Source of the DNA: CAZRQL01 sp964602415
GTDB taxonomy: Bacteria; Bacteroidota; Bacteroidia; Cytophagales; Flammeovirgaceae
Assembly: GCA_964602415.1 (NCBI GenBank)
Contig: CAZRQL010000017.1
Coordinates: 10,670 to 74,669 of the forward strand
DNA length: 64,000 nt
Direction: 5' to 3'
Positions within the stretch are counted from its first letter, which is position 1; each line of letters begins with the position of its first letter. The translations under genes and the position numbers were made by a program. The notes under the pieces are model-generated. The model saw only the letters and a list, made by a program, of their open reading frames with translations. It had not been told where the DNA came from and made no database searches. Shown here piece after piece: positions 55,857 to 63,900 of the stretch.

Positions 55857-58800
55857 CTAAGAATTGTTTTCCACTGCCGCTATCTCCTGCTCCGTAAGCC
55901 CGTAAAGTTCATACACCAATCGGTCTATCTCCTGCTCCAAGGCGGTGCTGTCTTCGCCTGCTTCTTTTTTGGCTAATACCTCATCTACCAATGCCACAAA
56001 GGGGGCTTGCTCGGAATGATTTAATTCTTTTAAAACGAAATTTTCAAAAAAAGTGTGTTTCATTCTAATTCCGGTTTCACCCAATCCACCACCACCGTAA
56101 AAAATTTTCACTGCGAAAAAGAATAGTTTTGAATTAAATATTGAAACTAAAAATTTTAAATTTATTCCTGTTATTATTCGTCCTGTATCTAAACAGTAAT
56201 AGTTTTCATTTTTATCATAAATAAAAGACGAAAACTGTACCATTTCTTGGAAAACAATCTTCTCCTTTTCAAATTCTTGGATATAGGCACAATTCCTCAG
56301 GTTTGTCCAATGGTCGCCTTTATCTTGGCGTTTTTTGAGTTGGCTTTCGTATTGTAAAAGGTGCTTGTAAATCGCAGGATAATCTTTTACCACATCAATT
56401 CTTGGAATACCTTTATCTTTTACGCCATTGTGGGCATTTATCAACCACAAATCGGCAAACTCGGCTTTGTAGCGTTTGATGTCTCTGCCCCGCAAAATGG
56501 GTTTGATGATTTCGGCACTTTTGGGGTCTTGGGCTATCAGTTCGTCTTTCTTTTTGCCGTCTATGATAAAGGCTTCGTTGTAGCCTGTTTTTATGCCATA
56601 GTTAATTTGTATATCCCACTCTTTGAGGGGCTTGCCTTTTTGTTCTATTTTTTGTTTGATGCTTAGCTCTAAGGGGTTAGCAATCGTCCAGCTATCGGCA
56701 GAAAGACTGTGTAGTGTAAGCCATTGGGCATTGCCTAAAAACAATTTATCTATATTGTTTTGTTTGGATAAATCCAGTGCCTGCAAATGGTAGGAATGGT
56801 CTTTTGTGCTTGATTTTTTAATGAGCAAGATATTGGTGTCCACGGTGGCAGATTCAAACACACCGCTGCCCAAATCAATCAATTTCAGTGGATTGAATTT
56901 GGCAAAAAACAAACGGGTAGATTTTCCGTATCCTGCACGCATCCATTTGTTGGAGGTGATATAGCAGAGGATGCCATTGGTTTTGAGAAGTTGTATGCCT
57001 TTTTCGTAAAACAAGGAGTAAATATCGCCTGTGCGTTCAAAGGTTTCAAATCGTAGTTTTTCATACAATTTGGCTAAATGACCGCCCTCTTTTTGGAGTT
57101 GGATGTAGGGCGGGTTGCCAATGACAATATCAAACCCCGCATTGCCATTAACCAAATAAGGATTCAACACTTCAGGAAAATCCAATTTCCAATCAAAATG
57201 CTCAAAGGGTTCTGCTTTGTTTTGTTTGAGTTTTTTGAGTTTGGCGATGGCGTTTTTCCAGCCTTGTGTTTGCAGCCAAAGTTCCATGTGGGCAGTGGCT
57301 TTTTTTCCGCTTTCTGTGGGTTTGGTTTCTACACCTTTGGTGTTTATCATCAGCTCCAACTGGTTGATGAGGATATCTATTTTAAGGTTGCGGATTTGGT
57401 CGGCTAATTTCTGTTTATCGGTGGTATGAAAGTATTCCTGTTGCTTGGCTGTAATTTCTTCGAGTAGTTTTTGTCTTTTGATTACATTTTCATTGCCAAA
57501 CAAATGGCCTTGTGTGCCTTCTTTTATTTCCCAGTCAATCTCAATTATTTCGTTTTCAAATTTGCTCACCAAACTGTCGCCCACCACAATTTTGTAATCC
57601 AGGTTGGGCAAGGCTCTTGGTTTTTCTTCGTCCACCACCAAGCTGAGCCAAAAGCGCAGGCGGGCAATGTCCACCGCACCTTTTTCGGTATCCACGCCGT
57701 AAATGGAGTTTTGGATAATGTTCAGCTTGGTTTCGGCAGGGTTCCATGGCTTGCCTGTTTCGTAGGCAATGAGTTCTTTTGTGGCGTGTATTTCCTGTAG
57801 CAGTCCCATAGGGAAAGCCCCGGAACCAATGGCCGGGTCGCAGATTTTTACTGTGTCAAGAGCCGTATCAATAAACAATAATTTTTCTTTGCTTAAGCCT
57901 GCTACTTCTTTGTTTTTAACAAGGGCATTCAGTTTCTGCTCCCAGTTAGGGGAAATGACCACCCCTGACCCCTCCAAAGGAGGGGAATGTACCGCCCCGC
58001 TTTGCGGAGGAGTGAGGAACGATTCACTCTCCTGCTTTGGCGAGATAGCCGACAGGGGCAAATTCCCCTCCTTTGGAGGGGTGCCCGATAGGGCGGGGTG
58101 GTTAAAAAGCATTTCCATCACCCCATCCAGATTATTCATCACATCCACCACCGGAATATGAATAACGGTCAGTCCTACACTTTGCAAATAAGCGTCTCTT
58201 TGAGCGTCATATTCCTGTTTGTCATCATGGCTGCTACCATCTATTTCTATCACTACATTGCAGTTGGTGCAATAAAAATCAACGATATAATTGCCTACAA
58301 TTTTCTGTCGGTCGAAGTCATACCCTTTAAATTGTTTGTTTTTAACCCTGTTCCAAAACAATACTTCGGATAAATTCCCTGCTTTTCTAAGTTGGCGGGC
58401 TCTATCTTTAAGGTTGGGGTTGTATGGAAGTTGGAAGTAGTTTTGGGCGTTGCGTTTTTGACCACCCCCTGCCCCCTCCTGTGGAGGGGAAATGACCACC
58501 CCTGACCCCTCCAAAGGAGGGGAATTTTTGAGGTACTCAACCAAACTCTCCTGACACATGTAATGCACAATTTCCTTTGGCGTGTAAAATGCTCCTTTGT
58601 CTTTGTTGTCTTCGAGCAGGTTTTCAAAAATATGCCCGAGCATTTCGGGGTCAACGGCTACGGTGTGGTCGTCAGGGCTGTCTTCATGCACGGTAAAGTT
58701 GAAGGCATCCAAAAAGTCAAGGAAACCTCTGGCATTTTCCTTGTTTTTTTCGGTGAGCAGGGTGTCTTCAAAATCGGGATGGTGGAACAGTTTTGCAGGA

Positions 58801-59807
58801 AGGGTCAAGATGGCATCATCGTACTCATCCTTATCAAATAAACCGCCATTGAGAAAAGGGACTTTTACCTTTTTGCCGTCCGGCATGATAAAGTCGTCAT
58901 TGTTTCTCTCCTTGTTCAGCGTTTCAAAGAATAATTTCGTGAGCCAGATGCTGTAAAAGGCATCGTTGCCGCCCGATTGTTTGAATAGCTGTTTGATAAA
59001 ATCAGGCATCCCGTCAGTGTAGTTGGTATCGCTTGCACCCAGCCAGCCTTTCTTTTGCACGAAATAAAGAAAAACAATGCGGCCTAATAGTTTCTTTACA
59101 AAGTCACGAATGGGCTTGCAGGCTTTGTCTTTTTGTTCTTTGGTGGCGTTTTCAGGAATGGAAATATTGAAAACCGATTTTCTGAAATTGGATTCCTGTA
59201 AGTAGTCGCAAAACTTTTGGTAGTGCAGGGTGTATTCGTCAAAAAATGTCTTGCTGAGTTTCTCAACGGAGAACGCATTCACCAACGCCTGAAAAGTGAT
59301 TTGCTTCTCGATGCTCAGCGATTCAAAGCGTTCTGCTGCTGTTTTGCAGGTTTCCGAAGGACCTAAAAGATAGGTGTAGCGTTTGGCATGGGTGGTTTTT
59401 TCTTTAATTCCTTGTTCAGTCAATTCACTGTCTTTGGCAACCAGTGTCAATCGCCAAACCTTTTTGTTTTGCGGAGCAATAAAGTTCACCAAAGCAATTT
59501 GTCCGGCAGTGAGCAACTTTCTTACATATCGCTGAATGACCACCTTGCTGTGTTCAATACGCACCGAAGGTTGCAAGGTGATTTCGTAGCAGGTTATTTC
59601 CGTTCTATCTTCCAGCTTAATTGCGCCATAAATGGAAACAGATTGAATAACGGCTTGCTCCGATTTATTGGGCTGCACCGAAGCAGGAACTGCACTGCTG
59701 CTAAGATTGAAGCATGAACCGAAAACCGGACTTAATACCTCTTTTGCAAAAAGTATTCTGTCGTAAGGTTTCTGTAATGCGGTTTGGAGTTGTATTCTGT
59801 TGGCCAT
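55857..59807 (-). CDS. Eco57I-class adenine DNA methyltransferase with an in-frame DUF559 nuclease insert
   Basis: 1316 residues. After a ~400-residue helical N-terminal region comes the methylase core: the motif X region KGAFYTPKEIVHYM, motif I CDPAIGSGAFPMG (about 655), motif IV FDIVIGNPPYIQLQ (about 895), and a TaqI-like specificity domain (IKPILRGRDIKRYKAEFADLW, about 1105). The class methylates adenine N6 with SAM. Residues about 428-620 are foreign: a DUF559 (Vsr-like) nuclease domain at about 455-570 (LSEVLFW, YIVDFYC, VVIEIDGSSH) between proline-rich S-P-P-x-E-G linkers. The insert keeps the frame and sits in the loop between motifs X and I. It is the last gene of a four-gene operon, 26 bp after the GxxExxY gene. 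Whether the methylase stays active, or the insert is removed in some cells, is unknown. Confidence 0.88.
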   Translation of the reverse strand: MANRIQLQTALQKPYDRILFAKEVLSPVFGSCFNLSSSAVPASVQPNKSEQAVIQSVSIYGAIKLEDRTEITCYEITLQPSVRIEHSKVVIQRYVRKLLTAGQIALVNFIAPQNKKVWRLTLVAKDSELTEQGIKEKTTHAKRYTYLLGPSETCKTAAERFESLSIEKQITFQALVNAFSVEKLSKTFFDEYTLHYQKFCDYLQESNFRKSVFNISIPENATKEQKDKACKPIRDFVKKLLGRIVFLYFVQKKGWLGASDTNYTDGMPDFIKQLFKQSGGNDAFYSIWLTKLFFETLNKERNNDDFIMPDGKKVKVPFLNGGLFDKDEYDDAILTLPAKLFHHPDFEDTLLTEKNKENARGFLDFLDAFNFTVHEDSPDDHTVAVDPEMLGHIFENLLEDNKDKGAFYTPKEIVHYMCQESLVEYLKNSPPLEGSGVVISPPQEGAGGGQKRNAQNYFQLPYNPNLKDRARQLRKAGNLSEVLFWNRVKNKQFKGYDFDRQKIVGNYIVDFYCTNCNVVIEIDGSSHDDKQEYDAQRDAYLQSVGLTVIHIPVVDVMNNLDGVMEMLFNHPALSGTPPKEGNLPLSAISPKQESESFLTPPQSGAVHSPPLEGSGVVISPNWEQKLNALVKNKEVAGLSKEKLLFIDTALDTVKICDPAIGSGAFPMGLLQEIHATKELIAYETGKPWNPAETKLNIIQNSIYGVDTEKGAVDIARLRFWLSLVVDEEKPRALPNLDYKIVVGDSLVSKFENEIIEIDWEIKEGTQGHLFGNENVIKRQKLLEEITAKQQEYFHTTDKQKLADQIRNLKIDILINQLELMINTKGVETKPTESGKKATAHMELWLQTQGWKNAIAKLKKLKQNKAEPFEHFDWKLDFPEVLNPYLVNGNAGFDIVIGNPPYIQLQKEGGHLAKLYEKLRFETFERTGDIYSLFYEKGIQLLKTNGILCYITSNKWMRAGYGKSTRLFFAKFNPLKLIDLGSGVFESATVDTNILLIKKSSTKDHSYHLQALDLSKQNNIDKLFLGNAQWLTLHSLSADSWTIANPLELSIKQKIEQKGKPLKEWDIQINYGIKTGYNEAFIIDGKKKDELIAQDPKSAEIIKPILRGRDIKRYKAEFADLWLINAHNGVKDKGIPRIDVVKDYPAIYKHLLQYESQLKKRQDKGDHWTNLRNCAYIQEFEKEKIVFQEMVQFSSFIYDKNENYYCLDTGRIITGINLKFLVSIFNSKLFFFAVKIFYGGGGLGETGIRMKHTFFENFVLKELNHSEQAPFVALVDEVLAKKEAGEDSTALEQEIDRLVYELYGLTEQEIAAVENNS
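57949..57988 (-). repeat. 40-bp direct repeat, left copy
   Basis: Identical to 58486-58525. It contains the palindrome CCCCTCC-AAA-GGAGGGG (57969-57985) and, on the coding strand, encodes SPPLEGSGVVISP at the C-terminal border of the insert. Confidence 0.9.
58065..58081. repeat. Palindrome CCCCTCC-TTT-GGAGGGG (inverted copy)
   Basis: A perfect 7-bp-arm palindrome whose central triplet is TTT rather than AAA on the plus strand, so it is oriented opposite to the direct-repeat copies. It encodes TPPKEG and marks the C-terminal side of the nuclease core. Confidence 0.85.
58473..58489. repeat. Palindrome CCCCTCC-TGT-GGAGGGG
   Basis: A perfect 7-bp-arm palindrome with a TGT centre on the N-terminal side of the nuclease core. 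It encodes SPPQEG and abuts the right-hand 40-bp repeat. Confidence 0.85.
58486..58525 (-). repeat. 40-bp direct repeat, right copy
   Basis: Identical to 57949-57988. It contains a perfect palindrome at 58506-58522 and encodes SPPLEGSGVVISP at the N-terminal border of the insert. Confidence 0.9.
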
Positions 59808-59833
59808 TTGTCTGAATCGCTGATTATTTTGAT

Positions 59834-60247
59834 TTAATGATTTCGCAGATTATTTGATTCCGCTGATAAAACAAGTCTTTTAAACGTAAGGCTCTTGCTT
59901 CCAAAATTTATTAATAAACCAACTTCAATCCTATATGCTCTGAGATAATTAAGAATCTGTGCGATATGAACATCCTCTAATTGGATTATTGCTTTAATTT
60001 CAACCAGAACCTTCCCCTCTATCACAAAATCAGCTCGTCTTTTTCCAATAGGTTCATCAAGGTCCTTATAAAAAATATCTTGTTCAATTTCACGCTGAAA
60101 ATCTAACCCGGCTTTAGATAATTCGTATGCAAGTGCTCTTTGGTAAATCACTTCCTGAAATCCATTTCCCAAAAATTTATGTACTTCAAAAGCTGCCCCA
60201 ATAATTTTTTCGGTAATATCTGAATATTTGTATTCTTTCTGTGTCAT
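59834..60247 (-). CDS. GxxExxY protein (PD-(D/E)XK-like)
   Basis: 137 residues. The name-giving motif is GNGFQEVIYQRALAYEL. A nuclease-like core follows: RRADFVIEGKVLVEIKAI, with the D...E-x-K arrangement of the PD-(D/E)XK superfamily. Ends LTFKRLV with a short tail. The family is widespread and multi-copy; its biochemical role is not established. Its ATG overlaps the stop of the KilA-N gene (ATGA), so it is translationally coupled, and the methyltransferase follows after 26 bp. Confidence 0.88.
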   Translation of the reverse strand: MTQKEYKYSDITEKIIGAAFEVHKFLGNGFQEVIYQRALAYELSKAGLDFQREIEQDIFYKDLDEPIGKRRADFVIEGKVLVEIKAIIQLEDVHIAQILNYLRAYRIEVGLLINFGSKSLTFKRLVLSAESNNLRNH

Positions 60248-60903
60248 CCTTTTATCCTTTTAATCTGTGATTCAGACATTTGGGTGAGCGATTTCAATTG
60301 TTTGGCTGTCATACCAAACAAAGCCATGTTCAGCATATCGGCCTCATCCGCATACACAAGGTTGATTTTCTCTTTTGACAATGCAGGCGGAATCAGATTT
60401 TCCTTGATGGCATCCGTATGAATTCGGTAATTTACCTTGGCCAAGGTTCGTTGCAGGTTCCATTCTAGTTTGTTTCGGCTACTTTCGTCATCTTTTAATC
60501 TTTTGAATTCTTTTATAAGATAAACTTTAAACTCAGCACTAATCCACATACCAAATTCAAGGGCTATATCTACATGTGCATAAGTGCCACCGTATCTTCC
60601 GGCAGTAGCTTTTATTCCGATAGCGTTGGTTTTTTCAACCCATTCTTTTACACTGATTTTGTAGTTATTTAGTCCAGCCTGACTTCTAATTATGGCAAAT
60701 TCGCCATAATTAAAATCGGGGTTGTTTACCGACTCCCAAATTCCCAAAAACTCAACCGTATTGCGGTTGCGCAGCCAGTCAGAAACAAAAAAGTCACCAT
60801 CTTTGGCTTTCAGCATATCAGTAATAGAGATGTAATCTCCGATGCTTTCTTTTAAAACGTTTATTTCTGTGCCCTTTACAATGATTTTATCTGTTTTTGC
60901 CAT
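60244..60903 (-). CDS. KilA-N domain DNA-binding protein
   Basis: 219 residues. The KilA-N domain (about 20-125) is recognised by YISITDMLKAKDG, FFVSDWLRNRNTVEFLGIWE and GRYGGTYAHVDIALEFGMWI. The C-terminal part (about 130-219) is helical, ending KSLTQMSESQIKRIKG. KilA-N proteins from phages and bacteria bind DNA. The ATG at 60903 lies 2 bp after the helicase stop; a TTG at 60909 is an alternative. Its place between a helicase and a methyltransferase suggests a regulator or accessory specificity factor (inference). Confidence 0.9.
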   Translation of the reverse strand: MAKTDKIIVKGTEINVLKESIGDYISITDMLKAKDGDFFVSDWLRNRNTVEFLGIWESVNNPDFNYGEFAIIRSQAGLNNYKISVKEWVEKTNAIGIKATAGRYGGTYAHVDIALEFGMWISAEFKVYLIKEFKRLKDDESSRNKLEWNLQRTLAKVNYRIHTDAIKENLIPPALSKEKINLVYADEADMLNMALFGMTAKQLKSLTQMSESQIKRIKG

Positions 60904-60905
60904 AT

Positions 60906-63900
60906 TCAACTAAAGCTTTGCGTTAAAACAATTTTAGGATTCACGATGCCTTGCCCTGTTCGTTTTTCTTCGCCTTCTTCGGCATTGGATGAAAGGTCGT
61001 AGCTATCGAGCAAGTCAATAAAAAGCTGTTCCACAAACTTGGGTGGTTCTTTCAGCAATTTGGCATTGGCAACAAAAAAGTCGTTGATGGATTTTGGTAA
61101 GCCTTTAGAGCCATACGTTCCCTTTTTTATCAGGTCGAGTGCCCGTTGCAATGCCATTCTTTTTTGTTCAGTCGGTGCTACTTTGATAATCGCATTGATA
61201 TTGGTAATAGCTTTGTTTTCCGCAGGACTCAGATTTTTGCGGGAAATGGTTTGCACATTCTCCTGATTCTTTTCTGATTTAAAGTAATCAAGTGCTTTTA
61301 CTGTTTGCTCGTAATGCTGCGAATGCAGGGGAACGGCCTTTTCAGTTTCTTCGGCTTTATAGATTTTAACTGCTTGCAGAAAATTCAATTCAATAATGTT
61401 GTAATCGGGTGTAATCAAACAGAAAATACCCGGATGGTTTTCACTTTTCAGATAAGTAAGCGAAGTGTTTTGAAGCGGATAATTTATTTCGCCCGTTTCC
61501 GCTTCCATCAAAGTAAGTTGATTTGCTCCATCAGCTTTTCTGCCGCATCTTGCCTTATTCGGGATTTTTGAAATTTCAGCAAATCGTTTCGGGTGCTTCT
61601 TTTTAAAATCTCTCAACTCGTTGAGGTAATTCAGAATCTCGCTTTCTTCTTTTTGAATTTTGTTGCCGAACAAAGCACCATCACCCTTTTCTTCCAGCAA
61701 GGAGAATATTTTATTGTCTTCGCCAAAAGCGGTGTGAAAGGACTGCAATTTTCGCAGGGCATTATTTACCAGCTTGATTTGCTCATCGCCGTGAGCTGAA
61801 GGATAGAAGTTGTAAACAAAAATTTGCTCTGCTCTTGAACCAATCCTATTTACACGACCAATGCGTTGCATTAAACGTGTGGCATTCCAAGGCACATCAT
61901 AGTTCACAATGATATTGCTTCGGTGAAGGTTGATACCTTCTGCCAAAACTTCGGTGGTAATAATGATGTCATAATCGTTTTTCCATTTTTCTACTTCAAG
62001 GTTGGCATCAAAATTTTCCCTAAGAATGTTTTCAACGGTTTTACGGTTTTCGGCACTTACTGTCAGCACACGAAATTTGAAATTCTTTTTGATTTGTTCA
62101 GACAACTGCTCTGCGGTCTCTTTAGATTCGGAAAAAATCACCAACTGGCCACTTGGGTTGTGTTTTTTGCTTTTGAAAAATTCCGTTTTCAGTTTATCAC
62201 TGAATGCTTCCAGTTTCGGGTCTTTTTTTACTTTACTCCAACGCAATACCAAATCGTCCACTTTTTCTTTATCTGATTTAAGGAGTGCAATAAATTTTTT
62301 GTCAAAAGCAGATTTTTTAAATTCCTTATTGTTTCCGCCCTTCTCGTTAATTTTGGCTTCAATCTGGTCGTAGCTTAATCCTTCCTCCAGTAGTTTATTG
62401 ATGTCAAGGTCAGGCGCAACAAACACCCTGTCGTTTTCAAACATTTCAATCATGTTGTCAATGGCTCGTTGAAAGCGGTTGATGGATTGGGTGAAGGCAA
62501 AAAAGCTGCTTTCCAAACGCTTCACCAAAAGTGTTTTCATGATTGCACTCAAACGACCGGAGATTGATTTTACGTTTCCATAAATCTTTTTGTCTTCCTC
62601 GTTGGCTAAAAATTCAATGGCACGGTAACGATAATAACCCAAACCGTCTGTTTCATTGCCGTATTCGTCCAATCCTGTGATTAAAGAAACAGTTTCATAA
62701 AACAGCGTTGCCAGTTTACCATCTAACTCATAGAACAATGAAATGGGGTCATCAACCTTTGGGAAGATTATTCCCTGACTTTTCATGTCATCTAAATATT
62801 CCTTGTTCTTTTCTATGTCGGTTCTTGTTCTGCGGATTACCAAAGGTTCAACCACATCATCCCTTAATTTTTGGAAAAGCGATTTCAGTTTTTTGATGTT
62901 GAGTGTTTTTTCAGCAGCCAGTTTTTTGTATTGCTCGTTCAGTGGCTTAAAATAGTCCTGAAGGTTGCGGATATTCTCCAGGGTACTGTTTCGCTTGTCT
63001 TGAAACAGATAAAGCTGATTTTCGATGTCCTGCGGTCTGTTGTTTAGAGGAGTTGCCGAAATGAGGATTACCTTTTTTCTCGTATCGCCATTTTCAGAAG
63101 GTCGGCTTCTTGGTTTCTTGCAGATTTCCTGCAAAGCCAAATACATTTCGGTATAGTCGTTTCTGAACTTGTGTGATTCGTCCACCACAACTAAATCAAA
63201 TTTGTCTGCATTGGAATAGCGGTAATTATCTTCATTCAGGATTTTATGCAAACTGCCAAGCGTAATGAACTCAAAATGATTTTTAATTTGAAAATCTTCC
63301 GTTGTTCTTCGCCAGTTTGCTTCCAAAGCAGGAGGCACTACAATCAGAATTTTAGAATGTGTTCCGTTTTCGTAAATGAATTTTTTAATCACCATACAGG
63401 CGATAATGGTTTTACCCAAACCTACCACATCTGCTAGTATAAAGCCGTTGTGCTTCATCATAATGGCATAGCCTTGATTCGCAGCATCTGATTGGTATTT
63501 CAAACGCATGAATTTGTCAGGAAGCAATAAGTCAATGTTGTAGGGGTCGTATTCAACCCGTTTGCCGAAATACTCAATCAGCATTTTGATATACAACTCA
63601 AAAGGAGTGAAGTCATCACGCAAATAGGTTTTCTTTCGGATGGCTTCCGCTTCTGCACGGAGGATGGGAACGGACTCGTTCCAAAGTCTTTCAAATTCTT
63701 CTGTTGCGAATTTTACATCTTCATAGTCACGAAGACTAACATTAAATTCGTAATTGGATTCAGGATTTGCACCCAGGCCGGCATCTGTCAGATTTGATGA
63801 ACCAGTAATTACTTCACAAGGGGCATATTCATTGAATGATGCCGGTCTGAAAATGTAAACTTTGGCGTGAATTTTCTTTTTCGGGTGTGCTCTTAATTCA

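Larger units (their letters stand above)
57949..58525 (-). mobile_element. Palindrome-bordered, in-frame DUF559 nuclease element
   Basis: The segment interrupts the methyltransferase gene between its motif X and motif I regions. Perfect 40-bp direct repeats lie at 57949-57988 and 58486-58525. Their starts are 537 bp apart, exactly 179 codons, so gain or loss of one repeat plus the interior keeps the frame. Inside are four copies of CCCCTCC-N3-GGAGGGG in both orientations plus two degenerate ones, and a DUF559 nuclease coding core (about 58100-58445). From general experience DUF559 cores with such borders are scattered through Bacteroidota genes, but I know of no formal description. Mobility is inferred. 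Confidence 0.7.

Noticed and set aside
57949..58525. Repeated palindromes as a possible CRISPR array
   Set aside because: Only four perfect copies, in both orientations and irregularly spaced, and the spacing contains a nuclease coding region rather than unique spacers.
60906..63623. A complete helicase gene starting at 63623
   Set aside because: The start would be a TTG inside a frame that continues to the window edge with clear PLD nuclease motifs, so the gene is partial.
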